64,000 nucleotides of DNA, taken from positions 124,001 through 188,000 of the forward strand of contig NZ_AGBX01000001.1 of assembly GCF_000225825.1 (NCBI RefSeq), given 5' to 3'. A model generated the notes under the pieces. The model had not been told where the DNA came from and did not search any database. It saw only the letters and a program-made list of their open reading frames with translations. Positions 1 to 9,452 of the stretch are shown in pieces; within the stretch, counting starts at the first letter, position 1, and every line of letters starts with the position of its first letter. Source of the DNA: Brachybacterium squillarum M-6-3 (GTDB lineage: Bacteria > Actinomycetota > Actinomycetes > Actinomycetales > Dermabacteraceae). A program made the translations under genes and the position numbers.

Positions 1-1
1 T

Positions 2-1309
2 GGCGATCGCCATCGGCAGGGAGGAGCTGGTGCCGGCGAGGCCCACCAGGGGCGCGGCCACGGCCGCCGAGAAGGAGAAGCCGAGCCCCAGCAGGGCCGA
101 GCCGGTGCCCGCGTAGTCCGTGGCGTGCTGCGAGGCCATCGCCGCACCGTTGCCGAAGATCAGGCCCTGCGGGGCGATCACCAGGAAGAAGGCCGGCAGC
201 ACGATCCACACGGGCGTGCCCAGGAACAGCGCTCCGATCAGCAGGGCCAGAGCCGCGCAGGCCACGATGGTCAGGCCGATCGAGATCAGCCGCCGCGGGT
301 GGTAGGTGCGGGTCAGCCGCGCGGAGGTGAAGGACATGATCATCATGCCCAGCGAGTTGATCGCGAAGGCCACCGAGTAGGCCTGCTCGGAGAAGCCCAG
401 CATGGTCTGCAGCACGAAGGTCGAGGCGGAGACGTAGGACATCACCGCGAAGGCCGAGGCGCCGTTGACCAGCAGGTAGGCGGTGAAATTGCGTCGCCGC
501 AGCAGCCGGCCCGCATTGCCCAGGAAGGCACGGAAGCCGCCCGCATGGCGCCGCGAGGGCGGCAGCGACTCGGGGATCAGGAACAGCACCCCGATCAGCG
601 AGATCAGGGACATCGCCCCGATCACCCAGAACACCTCGCGCCACTGCCCCACCAACAGGATCAGGCCGCCCAGCAGGGGCGCCACGATCGGGGCGACGCC
701 GCCGACGCCCTGCATGATGTTCATGGTGCGGAACAGCTCGGGGCCGTCGGTCATGTCGATCAGCACCGCCCGCCCGAGCACCATGCCGAAGCCGCCGCCG
801 ATGCCCTGCAGCACCCGGAACACGGTCAGCAGGGTGATGTCCGGCGCCAGGGCGCAGCCGATCGAGCCGCCCAGGCACAGCAGGATCCCGATGATCAGGG
901 GGACGCGGCGGCCGAGCCGGTCCGAAGCGGGGCCGGCGACGATCTGACCGGTGGCGGTGCCCACGAAGAAGGCCGTGATGGTCAGCTGCACCCGCGCCGC
1001 CGTGGTGCCGAGCGAGTCGATCACCTCGGGGAACGCCGGGATGTACATGTCGGTGGCGAGCGGACCGATCGCGCTGAGGGTGGTCAGCACGACGATCACC
1101 ATCGCGGTGACCTTGGTGCGGGTGCGCGCGTACTCCTGCTCGGTGGGGAGCCGGGCGAGGTCGCGGTCGTGCACGTCCTCGAGCACGGGGATGCCGCCGG
1201 TCATGGTCGGCAGCGGGCCCGTGGTGGTGGGCACCGGGATGCCGCCGGTCATCGTGCGCGGGGTCGGCTCGCGGCGTCGGGGCTGGTCGGCGTCGTCGTG
1301 AACGTTCAT
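2..1309 (-). CDS. MFS multidrug exporter, Bcr/CflA family (3' end outside window)
   Basis: Twelve-helix major facilitator of the Bcr/CflA drug-resistance type, expected to export small hydrophobic drugs by proton antiport at the cytoplasmic membrane. Reading from the ATG at 1309, a hydrophilic N-terminal segment of about 50 residues precedes the first helix and carries the octapeptide TMTGGIPV twice. Then come the family motif ATDMYIPAFP in helix 1, GxxSDRLGRR in the loop between helices 2 and 3, and alternating hydrophobic helices. The frame stays open to base 2, so the last helices and the stop are missing. The repeated N-terminal octapeptide is odd and is not part of the transporter fold. 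No strong ribosome binding site is visible. Family assignment is firm; substrate is unknown. Confidence 0.88.
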   Translation of the reverse strand, partial: MNVHDDADQPRRREPTPRTMTGGIPVPTTTGPLPTMTGGIPVLEDVHDRDLARLPTEQEYARTRTKVTAMVIVVLTTLSAIGPLATDMYIPAFPEVIDSLGTTAARVQLTITAFFVGTATGQIVAGPASDRLGRRVPLIIGILLCLGGSIGCALAPDITLLTVFRVLQGIGGGFGMVLGRAVLIDMTDGPELFRTMNIMQGVGGVAPIVAPLLGGLILLVGQWREVFWVIGAMSLISLIGVLFLIPESLPPSRRHAGGFRAFLGNAGRLLRRRNFTAYLLVNGASAFAVMSYVSASTFVLQTMLGFSEQAYSVAFAINSLGMMIMSFTSARLTRTYHPRRLISIGLTIVACAALALLIGALFLGTPVWIVLPAFFLVIAPQGLIFGNGAAMASQHATDYAGTGSALLGLGFSFSAAVAAPLVGLAGTSSSLPMAIA

Positions 1310-1508
1310 GTGAAGGGGCGGGGTCCTGCCGGGAGCGGGGAGGGAGGGGTGGGGTGGTGCGGGGCGGCGCCGGTGGTGAGCCGGAGCCGACCGGGGCGAC
1401 CGTCCGGTCGAGCCTACGCCCGCACCGGCGCGGGGCACGACCCGGTTTCCGCCGATTCCCGCGCCCGGATCGGGGGTGGGCACCGGCGGATCGCGGGGCG
1501 CACGCACG

Positions 1509-1544
1509 CGGGCGGGCCGCCCCCTGCCGGGGACGGCCCGCCCG
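1509..1544 (-). terminator. Rho-independent-like hairpin after nrdE
   Basis: The arms cgggcgggcc and ggcccgcccg pair perfectly over ten bases, with a further inner CCCC/GGGG pairing. The hairpin lies 25 bases past the nrdE stop and has no clear U tract, as is usual in very GC-rich actinobacteria. Confidence 0.6.
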
Positions 1545-1568
1545 TCGTGGATCGGCGCGGATGCCTGA

Positions 1569-3692
1569 TCAGAGCATGCAGCTCACGCAGCCCTCGACCT
1601 CGGTGCCCTCGATCGCCATCTGCCGCAGGCGGATGTAGTAGAGGGTCTTGATGCCCTTGCGCCAGGCGTAGATCTGCGCCTTGTTGACGTCGCGCGTGGT
1701 CGCGGTGTCCGGGAAGAACAGCGTCAGCGACAGGCCCTGGTCCACGTGCTTCGTGGCCTCGGCGTAGGTGTCGATGATCTTCTCGTAGCCGATCTCGTAC
1801 GCGTCCTCGTAGAACTCGAGGTTGTCGTCGGTCATGTACGGCGCGGGGTAGTACACCCGGCCGATCTTGCCCTCCTTGCGGATCTCGATCTTGGAGACGA
1901 TCGGGTGGATCGAGGAGGTGGAGTGGTTGATGTAGGAGATGGAGCCGGTCGGCGGCACCGCCTGCAGGTAGGCGTTGTACATGCCGTGGGTCTTCACGTC
2001 CTCGCGCAGCTGCGTCCAGTCCTCGACCGTCGGCAGGTGGGCGGAGGAGTTCGCGAAGATCTCGCGCACCCGGGCGGTGCGGGGCTCCCAGACCTCGTCG
2101 ATGTACTTGTCGAAGTACGCCCCGGTCCCGTAGGCCGAGTTCTCGAAGTCGAAGAAGGTCTCCCCGCGCTGCTTCGCGATGCCCATCGAGGCCTTGATGG
2201 CCTGGTAGGTCACCGCGTAGAAGTACATGTTGGTGAAGTCCAGGCCCTCCTCGGAGCCGTAGAAGATCCCCTCGCGCGCCAGGTAGCCGTGCAGGTTCAT
2301 CTGCCCCAGGCCGATCGCGTGGGACTTGCGGTTGCCCTCGGCGATGGTCGGCACCGACTCGATGTCGGAGGTGTCCGAGACCGCGGTGAGGCCACGGATC
2401 GCGGTCGCGATGGTGGTGCCGAAGTCCGGGGAGTCCATCGCCTTGGCGATGTTCAGCGAGCCCAGGTTGCAGGAGATGTCCCGGCCCATGGTGTCGTAGG
2501 ACAGGTCCACGTTCATCTCGGACGGGGTGGAGACCTGCAGGATCTCCGAGCACAGGTTCGAGTGGGTGACCTTGCCGGGGATCGGGTTCGCCCGGTTCAC
2601 CGTGTCCTCGAACATGATGTACGGGTAGCCGGACTCGAACTGCAGCTCGGCGAGGGTCTGGAAGAACTCGCGCGCCTTGATCTTCTGCTTGGCGATGCGC
2701 GGGTTGTCGACCATCGCCCGGTAGTTCTCGGAGATGTCCACGTCCGCGAAGGGCTTGCCGTACTCGCGCTCCACGTCGTACGGGGAGAACAGGTACATCG
2801 GCTCGTTCTTCTTGGCGAGCTCGAAGGTGATGTCGGGGATCACGACGCCGAGGGAGAGGGTCTTGATGCGGATCTTCTCGTCGGCGTTCTCGCGCTTGGT
2901 GTCCAGGAACCGCAGGATGTCCGGGTGGTGCGCCTGCAGGTACACCGCGCCGGCGCCCTGGCGGGCACCCAGCTGGTTGGCGTAGGAGAAGGAGTCCTCG
3001 AGCAGCTTCATCACGGGGATGACGCCGCTGGACTGGTTCTCGATGTGCTTGATCGGGGCGCCGTACTCGCGCAGGTTGCTCAGCAGCAGGGCCACGCCGC
3101 CGCCGCGCTTGGACAGCTGCAGCGCGGAGTTGATGGAGCGCCCGATGGACTCCATGTTGTCCTCGACGCGCAGCAGGAAGCAGGAGACCAGCTCGCCGCG
3201 CTGCGCCTTGCCGGCGTTGAGGAAGGTGGGGGTGGCGGGCTGGAAGCGGCCGTCGAGGATCTCCTCGACCAGGTCGCGCGCCAGCTGCTCGTCGCCCTGG
3301 GCGAGGGTGAGGGCCACCATCACCACGCGGTCCTCGAAGCGCTCCAGGTAGCGCTTCCCGTCGAAGGTCTTCAGCGTGTACGAGGTGTAGTACTTGAAGG
3401 CGCCCAGGAAGGTGGGGAAGCGGAACTTCTTGGCATAGGCCTGCTCCGAGAGCGACTTGATGAACTCGAAGTCGTAGGACTCCACCAGCTCGCGCTCGTA
3501 GTACTCGTTCTCCACCAGGTAGTCGAGCTTCTCGCGCAGCGAGTGGAAGAACACCGTGTTGGGGTTCACGTGCTGCAGGAAGTACTCGCGGGCCGCCAGG
3601 CGGTCCTTGTCGAACTGGATCGAGCCGTCGGGCCCGTACAGGTTCAGCATCGCGTTCAGCGCGTGGTAGTCGAGCTGCTTGTGATGCTCCAT
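1569..3692 (-). CDS. nrdE: Class Ib ribonucleoside-diphosphate reductase alpha subunit NrdE
   Basis: Large catalytic subunit of the aerobic manganese/iron class Ib reductase, which makes dNDPs from NDPs in the cytoplasm. The product is 707 aa from the ATG at 3692. NLCSE carries the active-site Asn, thiyl-radical Cys and Glu. The active-site redox cysteines sit in ELVSCFLL and SCNLGSLN, and the C-terminal CVSCML shuttles electrons from NrdH. The radical-relay tyrosines near the end (YYIRLRQMA) are present. It is the last gene of nrdH-nrdI-nrdE, 14 bases after nrdI. An ATG at 3701 (adding MPP) is also possible; I prefer 3692 because a weak GAG lies nine bases upstream of it. The radical subunit gene nrdF is not next to it, so it must lie elsewhere, as it does in mycobacteria. 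Confidence 0.96.
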   Translation of the reverse strand: MEHHKQLDYHALNAMLNLYGPDGSIQFDKDRLAAREYFLQHVNPNTVFFHSLREKLDYLVENEYYERELVESYDFEFIKSLSEQAYAKKFRFPTFLGAFKYYTSYTLKTFDGKRYLERFEDRVVMVALTLAQGDEQLARDLVEEILDGRFQPATPTFLNAGKAQRGELVSCFLLRVEDNMESIGRSINSALQLSKRGGGVALLLSNLREYGAPIKHIENQSSGVIPVMKLLEDSFSYANQLGARQGAGAVYLQAHHPDILRFLDTKRENADEKIRIKTLSLGVVIPDITFELAKKNEPMYLFSPYDVEREYGKPFADVDISENYRAMVDNPRIAKQKIKAREFFQTLAELQFESGYPYIMFEDTVNRANPIPGKVTHSNLCSEILQVSTPSEMNVDLSYDTMGRDISCNLGSLNIAKAMDSPDFGTTIATAIRGLTAVSDTSDIESVPTIAEGNRKSHAIGLGQMNLHGYLAREGIFYGSEEGLDFTNMYFYAVTYQAIKASMGIAKQRGETFFDFENSAYGTGAYFDKYIDEVWEPRTARVREIFANSSAHLPTVEDWTQLREDVKTHGMYNAYLQAVPPTGSISYINHSTSSIHPIVSKIEIRKEGKIGRVYYPAPYMTDDNLEFYEDAYEIGYEKIIDTYAEATKHVDQGLSLTLFFPDTATTRDVNKAQIYAWRKGIKTLYYIRLRQMAIEGTEVEGCVSCML

Positions 3693-3706
3693 CGGTGGCA
3701 TCTCGG

Positions 3707-4105
3707 TCAGTGTCGCCAAAACTCTTCCAATCCGTCGTGGACCTTCTGGACGTCGCGGGGGGTGCCCAGGAGTTCGAATCTGTACATGTGCGGGACGCGG
3801 CACTTGGCGGAGATGATGTCCCCCGCCAGGCAGTACGCCTCGCCGAAGTTGGTGTTCCCCCCGCTGATCACGCCCCGGATGCGCGACCGGTTGCGTTCGT
3901 CGTTGAGGAACCTGATGACCTGCTTGGGCACGGCGCCGTGGCCGTTGCCGCCCCCGTAGGTCGGGACCATGAGCACGAACTCCTCGTCCATCACGAGGGG
4001 GTCGTCCTTGGGGTAGAGGGGGATCCGACGGGCCGGGAGCCCCAGCTTCTCGACGAAGCGGTGGGTGTTGCCCGACACCGAGGAGAAGTAGACGAGGGTG
4101 GACAC
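3707..4105 (-). CDS. nrdI: NrdI, flavodoxin-like activator of NrdF
   Basis: Flavoprotein that supplies the oxidant used to assemble the manganese-tyrosyl radical in NrdF. At 132 aa it has the usual family length. The FMN phosphate loop is seen in [16 protein letters not shown] near the N-terminus, and the flavin-contacting glycine-rich loop in [12 protein letters not shown] around residues 49 to 60. The start is GTG with GGGAG eight bases upstream. It sits 22 bases after nrdH and 14 before nrdE, so the three genes are co-transcribed. Confidence 0.95.
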   Translation of the reverse strand: MSTLVYFSSVSGNTHRFVEKLGLPARRIPLYPKDDPLVMDEEFVLMVPTYGGGNGHGAVPKQVIRFLNDERNRSRIRGVISGGNTNFGEAYCLAGDIISAKCRVPHMYRFELLGTPRDVQKVHDGLEEFWRH

Positions 4106-4127
4106 GCCGACGTCTCCCGGGGGCGGA

Positions 4128-4385
4128 TCAGATGACGGCGCTGCGACGCTGCGCGCCGCCCGCGGCCACGATCGCCTTGATCTTGTCGGGACGGAAGCCC
4201 GACCAGTGGTCCTCGCCGGAGATGACGACGGGGGCCTGCACGTAGCCCAGGGACTTGATGTGCGCCAGGGCCTCGGCGTCCTCGGTGACGTCGACGACGT
4301 CGTAGGCCACGCCGGCCTTGTTCAGGGCGCGCTTGGTGGCGTCGCACTGCACGCAGAGGGGCTTCGAGTACACGGTGATGTCCAC
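4128..4385 (-). CDS. nrdH: NrdH, glutaredoxin-like electron donor for NrdEF
   Basis: Small redoxin that reduces the C-terminal cysteines of NrdE and is itself reduced by thioredoxin reductase. The product is 85 aa, the normal NrdH length. The active site is CVQC at residues 11 to 14, with the NrdH-typical WSGFRPDKI motif near the C-terminus. The GTG at 4385 is chosen because AAAGG lies eight bases upstream; the frame is open far beyond it, but that stretch is not redoxin-like. First gene of nrdHIE, behind a leader of about 170 bases with two NrdR-like boxes. Confidence 0.95.
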   Translation of the reverse strand: MDITVYSKPLCVQCDATKRALNKAGVAYDVVDVTEDAEALAHIKSLGYVQAPVVISGEDHWSGFRPDKIKAIVAAGGAQRRSAVI

Positions 4386-4551
4386 GGGGAGGGCCTTTCT
4401 CGGACGCCGCGCCGCGAGGGCGCGAGGAGGGAACGGTGAAGCGGGTTCGGGGGGCCGTGCAGGGCCGCTGGCTGCGGTCCGAGGGCCGGTGCGCGATGGG
4501 CTCGAGATCCCCTGGCTGCTGCTGTGGTCCTCGTGCACCGCGACCTGACCA

Positions 4552-4599
4552 ACACTACACCTAGTGGTGCCCCCTCCGAGCGACCACAAGATGTACTGA
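4552..4599 (-). promoter_or_regulatory. Tandem NrdR-like boxes upstream of nrdHIE
   Basis: Two 16-base near-palindromes resemble the NrdR box acaCwAtATaTwGtgt. The first (4552-4567, acactacacctagtgg) matches about 12 positions, and the second (4584-4599, read on the minus strand as tcagtacatcttgtgg) about 11. Their start-to-start distance is 32 bases, three helical turns, which is the spacing known for NrdR pairs in front of ribonucleotide reductase operons. They probably mediate repression of nrdHIE when dATP is high. Matching was by eye. Confidence 0.65.
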
Positions 4600-4954
4600 A
4601 CTACACGTCTGTCATCCACAACACGATGGGGACGGGCTGTGGACGGCTCGGGAGCGCTGGGGACGGAGCCGGGCGGCCCCGCACGGATCGCGGGAACGAG
4701 CCGGTCGCGGGGCTGTGGACGGAGGATCTCGAGCCATGCCCCATGGTGGACGAGGGGTCCGACGAACGAGCGCGGAAGGGCGCGGAGGGGGCCGGAACAG
4801 ATCGGAATGTGGCGTGTCGCGGGCGTGTCGTCGGCGTGTCGTCCGGGGCGGTTCCGGGGTGCGTCCGGGGCGCCCCGGAGCGTCCCCCGCGCTCCCCCAC
4901 CCGTCCCCCGACCGTCCCCCGTGCTGTCCACGGACTGGGGTCCGGACACGCGAC
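4600..4954. other. Gene-free stretch with a DnaA-box-like site
   Basis: No convincing gene on either strand; the long open frames have the biased composition of shadow frames. tcatccaca at 4612-4620 differs from the DnaA box TTATCCACA at one base and lies just upstream of the NrdR-like boxes. Two weaker copies with TGTGGAC cores lie around 4635 and 4715. DnaA control of nrd genes is known in E. coli; here it is only a possibility. Confidence 0.3.
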
Positions 4955-4989
4955 GGCGCCGCCCCTCCCGAGGTGGGAGGAGCGGCGCC
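4955..4989 (-). terminator. Strong hairpin after the Gfo/Idh/MocA gene
   Basis: Arms ggcgccgc-ccctccc and gggagg-a-gcggcgcc form a near-perfect stem around a five-base loop, 20 bases past the stop of the gene ending at 5010. Confidence 0.65.
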
Positions 4990-5009
4990 AGGGGGTGTTG
5001 CTGGAGGGG

Positions 5010-6383
5010 TCAGGACCTCTCGCGCGGGAGGTCGAGCACCCCGGGCTCGGGGGCGGGGGCGGCGGGGTCCTCCGTGCCGGTCGGCGCGGAGTCCTCGGCC
5101 GGATCGGCCGTGTTCGTCGGGGTCGGGGTGTCCGCGGTGGCCGGAGCGCCCGTCGTGGCGGGGGCACCGGCGGGGGCCGTCGCGCCGTGCTCCGGCTCGA
5201 CGGTGGTGCCGTCGCTCTGCTCGGCGGCGGCGTCCTCTTCCGCTTCGACGGGGGCGTCGATGTCGCGGCCGTCGGCCTCGACCACGGCGGCGAGCACGCG
5301 ACGCAGCAGCTCCACCTGGGCCAGCTCGGAGGCGGCGCCGGAGATGGGCTCGCGGCCCTTGACCACGAAGGCGTGGAAGCCCTCCCACATCGACTCCGCG
5401 GCGCCGTGCCCGGCGGCGGAGGTCGTCTCCTGCACCACCCCGGACTTCTTCTCCCGCAGGGAGACCGCGGTGCGGCGGTCGCCGTGGGAGGGAGCGAACA
5501 GCTCGACGTGCAGGCGCTTGCGGGCGGAGAGCACCCGCAGGTGCTCCGAGTACTCGGGGGCGAAGGGCAGGTAGTGCCACACCAGCCGCACCCGGCCGCC
5601 GCCCTCCAGCTGGCCCCACAGCTCGATCGAGCCGGGCACCACGCCCGTGGGCCAGTGCCGCACGGCCTCCAGCTCGCTGATCGGCCCGTAGGTGGCCTCG
5701 AGCACCGCGAGCTGATGGGCCACGCCCGTCAGCAGCCCCTTCACGTACAGGTCGCGGTCGCGCTGGGTGGCGCTGGGGCCGGAGCCCTCCTTCACCGCGG
5801 ACTGCAGGGCGCTGCGCCGCTCTGCGCGCTTCTCGGAGGGCAGGTCGTAGGAGGCGGTGGTGACGTGCGCGGCGCCGAACAGCGGCTGGCTCGCGGGCAT
5901 CAGCACCTCGTGTTCCAGCATCCGCACATCCTTGCGGGCCACGAGGTCCGGCACCCGCTGTACCGACTCGTCGTACTGCTGCGGGTAGGCCATCATCACC
6001 AGGCGCCGACCGGTCATCCGCTCGAGGTCGGCGATGCGCGCCACCTCGGCGGCGGAGAAGCCCAGCGGCGGCTCCACCAGCACCGGGATGCCGCGGCGGA
6101 TCAGCGTCAGCAGGTCCTCGACGTGCAGGCCGTCGGTGGACAGCAGGACCCCGTCGAGGGCGATCTCCTTCGCGCGCACGGCGGCGACCAGGTGGGCGAC
6201 GCTCGCGTAGCGCTGCTGCTCGGGGACCCCCCACACCTCGGCGGACTCCCGGCGGCGCCGCTCGGAGTGGTCCACCAGCGCGGTCACGGCGAAGCGGTCC
6301 CAGCGGCGGCGCAGCACCGGCAGGTGCACGGCCTGGGCCTGGGTGCCGACGCCGATCACGGCGATGTTCAGGGTCTTGGGCAT
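5010..6383 (-). CDS. Gfo/Idh/MocA-like oxidoreductase with altered EKP motif
   Basis: NAD(P)-binding Rossmann protein of the Gfo/Idh/MocA family, 457 aa. The dinucleotide loop is IGVGTQAQAVHLP at the N-terminus, followed by a C-terminal alpha/beta substrate domain. The family's catalytic EKP motif should fall near residues 100 to 104, but the sequence there reads LVEPPLG, so the usual lysine is a proline. About 75 C-terminal residues are Ala/Thr/Pro/Glu-rich low complexity and probably disordered. The ATG at 6383 has GAGGAG seven bases upstream. It is divergent from the acyltransferase gene at 6511. Substrate unknown; normal dehydrogenase activity is doubtful without the lysine. Confidence 0.8.
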   Translation of the reverse strand: MPKTLNIAVIGVGTQAQAVHLPVLRRRWDRFAVTALVDHSERRRRESAEVWGVPEQQRYASVAHLVAAVRAKEIALDGVLLSTDGLHVEDLLTLIRRGIPVLVEPPLGFSAAEVARIADLERMTGRRLVMMAYPQQYDESVQRVPDLVARKDVRMLEHEVLMPASQPLFGAAHVTTASYDLPSEKRAERRSALQSAVKEGSGPSATQRDRDLYVKGLLTGVAHQLAVLEATYGPISELEAVRHWPTGVVPGSIELWGQLEGGGRVRLVWHYLPFAPEYSEHLRVLSARKRLHVELFAPSHGDRRTAVSLREKKSGVVQETTSAAGHGAAESMWEGFHAFVVKGREPISGAASELAQVELLRRVLAAVVEADGRDIDAPVEAEEDAAAEQSDGTTVEPEHGATAPAGAPATTGAPATADTPTPTNTADPAEDSAPTGTEDPAAPAPEPGVLDLPRERS

Positions 6384-6510
6384 GCGGGGGCTCCTCGAGC
6401 GTGGCGGGACTGCGCCCGTTCTACCACACGGCGCCGAGGGCGCCCGGTGCGGCGTCGCAGGTGGTCCTCGCCTATCGTGGGCCCGTCGTCCCCGTCCCCA
6501 GGAGGTCCCC

Positions 6511-7182
6511 GTGTCCACCGCGTTCTACATGGCCGCCCGCGGCATCGTGCGCCTCCCGGTGCGCCTGTTCTGGAAGCCGCGCGTGCGCGGGCTCGAGAAC
6601 ATCCCCGAGGACGGCGCCTTCCTGGTGGCCTCGAACCACCTGGCCAACGTCGACAGCTTCCTGATCCCGGTGGTGCTGCCCAGGCAGGTCTCCTTCGTCT
6701 CCAAGGACGACTTCTGGCACAAGCCCGGCCCGATCGGCCGCATCCAGAAGTTCTTCTTCGAGCAGGTCGGCGCGGTGCCCGTGGACCGCGAGGCGCTCTC
6801 CTCGGGCAAGGGCGCCCTCCAGGCCGGCCTGGAGATCCTGCGCTCGGGCAAGGGCTTCGCCATCTACCCCGAGGGCACCCGCTCCAAGGATGGAATGCTG
6901 CACCCCGGCAAGCAGGGCGCCGCCTGGCTGGCCCTGGAGTCCGGCGCCCCGGTGATCCCGGTCGGCGTGACCGGCACCCCGCAGCTCTTCGCCAAGGGCG
7001 CGCGGAAGCGCGGCGTGGTGACCGTCGACGTGGGCGCCCCCATCGAGCTGGACGACATCGACCCCTCGCTGTCCAAGGGCTCCCGACGGCGCCTGATGAC
7101 CGCGCGGATCATGGACGAGATCCAGGCCCTGTCCGGCCAGCGCCGCTCCGACGTGCCGCTGCCGGACGTCGACGAGGGCTGA
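6511..7182 (+). CDS. 1-acyl-sn-glycerol-3-phosphate acyltransferase (PlsC-like)
   Basis: Membrane-associated acyltransferase for phosphatidic acid or a related lipid, 223 aa. Acyltransferase block 1 is NHLANVD (the HX4D catalytic pair) at about residues 48 to 53, and block 3 is YPEGTRS at about 119 to 125. A further conserved block, GAPVIPVGVTGT, follows. The GTG at 6511 is chosen for a perfect GGAGGT eight bases upstream; the frame is open further upstream, but that part overlaps the divergent promoter. PlsC is the likeliest role, though actinobacteria have several such paralogues. Confidence 0.88.
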   Translation: MSTAFYMAARGIVRLPVRLFWKPRVRGLENIPEDGAFLVASNHLANVDSFLIPVVLPRQVSFVSKDDFWHKPGPIGRIQKFFFEQVGAVPVDREALSSGKGALQAGLEILRSGKGFAIYPEGTRSKDGMLHPGKQGAAWLALESGAPVIPVGVTGTPQLFAKGARKRGVVTVDVGAPIELDDIDPSLSKGSRRRLMTARIMDEIQALSGQRRSDVPLPDVDEG

Positions 7183-7265
7183 GCGTCCGCCCGGGCGCCC
7201 CGCCCCCGCCTGCGGACCCGTAGGATCGGGCCAGCGAGCACCGCCCCCGACCCAGGAGTGCAGAC

Positions 7266-7649
7266 ATGGCCGTCGTCGTCGGATTCATCCCCACCGAGGT
7301 GGGCTACGCCGCCCTGGACGTCGCCCGCGTCGAGGCCGAGCGCCGCGGCGGACCGCTGATCGTCGTCAACGTGTCCCGCGCGGGCGTCACCGGGGATCCG
7401 CGCCACGCCTCCGAGCAGCAGTTCGAGATCGCGATGGACCGCCTGCGCGGCGCCGCCGTGCGCGTCGAGCAGCGCCGCGAGACCACCGAGGACGACATCG
7501 CCGAGGTGCTGCTGGAGATCCTGGAGCAGGAGAAGGCCGAGCTGCTGGTGCTGGGCATCCGCCGTCAGAAGGACGTGGGCCGCCACCTGCTGGGCCTGAC
7601 CATCCAGAAGCTCCTGCTCTCCGCCCGCAGCGAGGTGCTGGTCGTCTAG
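7266..7649 (+). CDS. Universal stress protein (UspA family)
   Basis: Small cytoplasmic single-domain Usp, 127 aa. It starts with the family beta strand MAVVVGFIPTEVGYAALDVA and ends LLLSARSEVLVV, a typical Usp terminal strand. The nucleotide loop G-x2-G-x9-G(S/T) is only partly present (LGIRRQKDVGRHLLG), so ATP binding is uncertain. AGGAG lies eight bases before the ATG, and a -10-like TAGGAT sits about 40 bases upstream. It follows the acyltransferase by 83 bases with its own promoter and is followed by a strong terminator. Confidence 0.88.
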   Translation: MAVVVGFIPTEVGYAALDVARVEAERRGGPLIVVNVSRAGVTGDPRHASEQQFEIAMDRLRGAAVRVEQRRETTEDDIAEVLLEILEQEKAELLVLGIRRQKDVGRHLLGLTIQKLLLSARSEVLVV

Positions 7650-7690
7650 GCGCCGCCGCGAGGCGCCCGACCCGCCCCAAGCTCTGGTTC

Positions 7691-7729
7691 TTCGACGATC
7701 CCTGCCGCTTTCTGGCAGGGATCGTCGAA
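7691..7729 (+). terminator. Rho-independent terminator after the Usp gene
   Basis: A perfect 16-base stem (ttcgacgatccctgcc and its complement) around a seven-base loop, followed by TTTCT. This is the cleanest terminator in the window. Confidence 0.9.
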
Positions 7730-7804
7730 TTTCTCGGGTGGTCCACCCGGGCGGGAGGGGCAAACGATGCGGGCTCTGCGGGCGGGCGCGTCCCCTGCAC
7801 GGCC

Positions 7805-7842
7805 GAGGCCCGGCCCTCCCCTCGCGGGGCGGGCCGGGCCTC
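7805..7842 (-). terminator. Terminator after katA
   Basis: Perfect 12-base stem gaggcccggccc/gggccgggcctc with a 14-base loop, 20 bases past the catalase stop. Confidence 0.75.
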
Positions 7843-7862
7843 GTCGTGTCGGGCGCCGCGGA

Positions 7863-9359
7863 TCAGGCGCCGGGGACGTCCTCCCCCTCGCCCGCGAGCG
7901 AGGCGCGCTCGATGGCCTCGCCGACCTCCTGGTCGATGTTCTTCCAGTACTGGAAGACGCGGGAGCGCACGGGCTCGATCACGTCGCCCATCATCCCGGA
8001 GACGGTCTCCACCAGGCGGGCGCGCTCGTCCTCGCCCATCACCTCACGCACCAGGATGTGCGCCTGGCCGAAGTCGTCGTCCTCGGCGTGGAGGGTGTAG
8101 GCCGAGCGCACCATGGTGCCGTCGGCCTCCCAGCCGTTGTCGACCGGGCCCTGCTCGTCCTGGTAGGCGCGGCCGAAGGAGTTCGGCGCGTAGACCGGGG
8201 CGTCGCCGCTGTGGAAGAACTGCATCGCCCCCTCCTTGTCGTAGGAGTTGGTCTGGTTCAGCGGACGGTTCACCGGCAGCTGGTTGAAGTTGGTGCCCAG
8301 GCGGTTGCGGTGCGCATCCGGGTAGGAGAACACGCGGCCCAGCAGCATCTTGTCGGGCGAGACGCCGGTGCCCGGCACGGTGTTCGAGGGGCTGAAGGCG
8401 GCCTGCTCGATCTGCGCGAAGTGGTTGCTGGGGTTCTGATTCAGGGTGAAACGGCCCACGGGGATGCGCGGGTAGTCCTTCTTGGACCAGACCTTGGTGA
8501 GGTCGAAGGGGTTGTAGCGGTACTCCTTCGCGTCCTCGTAGGGCATGACCTGCACCTCGAGCTTCCAGGAGGGGAAGTCCCCGCCCTTGATGGACTCGAA
8601 GAGGTCACGGCGGTGGTAGTCGCCGTCGCTGCCGGCCAGCTCGTCGGCCTCGGCGTTGGTCAGGAACTCCATGCCCTGCTCGGTGAGGAAGTGGTACTTG
8701 ACCCAGAACTTCTCGCCGGCCTCGTTGACCCACAGGTAGGTGTGGGAGGAGTAGCCGTTCATGTGGCGCCAGGTCTTCGGGAGGCCGCGGTCGCCCATGA
8801 GGTAGGAGACCTGGTGCGCGCTCTCCGGGGAGAGGGTCCAGAAGTCCCACTGCATGGTGGCGTCGCGCAGGCCGGAGTCCGGGGTGCGCTTCTGGGAGTG
8901 GATGAAGTCGGGGAACTTCATGGGATCCCGGATGAAGAAGATCGGGGTGTTGTTCCCGACGATGTCGAAGTTCCCCTCCTCGGTGTAGAACTTCAGCGCG
9001 AAGCCGCGCACGTCGCGCCAGGTGTCGGGCGAGCCCAGCTCACCGGCCACGGTGGAGAACCGCGCCAGCATCGGGGTCTTCGCGCCCTTCTGGAACAGCC
9101 CGGCCTTGGTGTACTGCGAGACGTCCTCGGTGATCTCGAGCTCGCCGAAGGCGCCGGAGCCCTTCGCGTGGGGGCTGCGCTCCGGGATGCGCTCGCGGTC
9201 GAAGCGCGCGAGCTTCTCCACCAGGGCCACGTCGTGCAGGAGCAGCGGGCCGTCGGCGCCGATGCTGAGGGAGTGGGCGTCGGACTGGCGCCGCGCGCCC
9301 GACTCGGTGGTCGAGGGCAGGGCCGGGTCGAAGCCGGCGGTGGGGTCGACGGTGGTCAT
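7863..9359 (-). CDS. katA: Monofunctional haem catalase
   Basis: Small-subunit haem catalase, 498 aa, which breaks H2O2 into water and oxygen. The active-site block [20 protein letters not shown] carries the catalytic His64. The Asn of [12 protein letters not shown] and the proximal haem tyrosine in [14 protein letters not shown] near residue 345 are present. The ATG at 9359 has AAGGAG six bases upstream. It lies 93 bases behind a Fur-family gene on the same strand, the classic furA-katA arrangement, so expression is probably iron- and peroxide-responsive through that repressor. Confidence 0.96.
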   Translation of the reverse strand: MTTVDPTAGFDPALPSTTESGARRQSDAHSLSIGADGPLLLHDVALVEKLARFDRERIPERSPHAKGSGAFGELEITEDVSQYTKAGLFQKGAKTPMLARFSTVAGELGSPDTWRDVRGFALKFYTEEGNFDIVGNNTPIFFIRDPMKFPDFIHSQKRTPDSGLRDATMQWDFWTLSPESAHQVSYLMGDRGLPKTWRHMNGYSSHTYLWVNEAGEKFWVKYHFLTEQGMEFLTNAEADELAGSDGDYHRRDLFESIKGGDFPSWKLEVQVMPYEDAKEYRYNPFDLTKVWSKKDYPRIPVGRFTLNQNPSNHFAQIEQAAFSPSNTVPGTGVSPDKMLLGRVFSYPDAHRNRLGTNFNQLPVNRPLNQTNSYDKEGAMQFFHSGDAPVYAPNSFGRAYQDEQGPVDNGWEADGTMVRSAYTLHAEDDDFGQAHILVREVMGEDERARLVETVSGMMGDVIEPVRSRVFQYWKNIDQEVGEAIERASLAGEGEDVPGA

Positions 9360-9452
9360 GTCGTTCTCCTTGGTGGTGACGGTTTCTGACGAGCTGACAG
9401 ATCAGCGGGCAGACGGAGGGACAGGGGGACCGGGCCCGGACGGGCCCGGGGA

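Noticed and set aside
125-1651. Long plus-strand frame of about 500 codons
   Set aside because: Antisense to the Bcr/CflA transporter; Gly/Arg/His-rich with no fold. Shadow of a GC-rich gene.
1746-3959. Plus-strand frame of 737 codons over nrdE
   Set aside because: Leu/Val/Gly/His-rich antisense of nrdE and nrdI; no recognisable domain.
7691-7729. Small RNA in the Usp-katA gap
   Set aside because: The strong hairpin with a U-rich tail is explained as the Usp terminator; no separate promoter seen.
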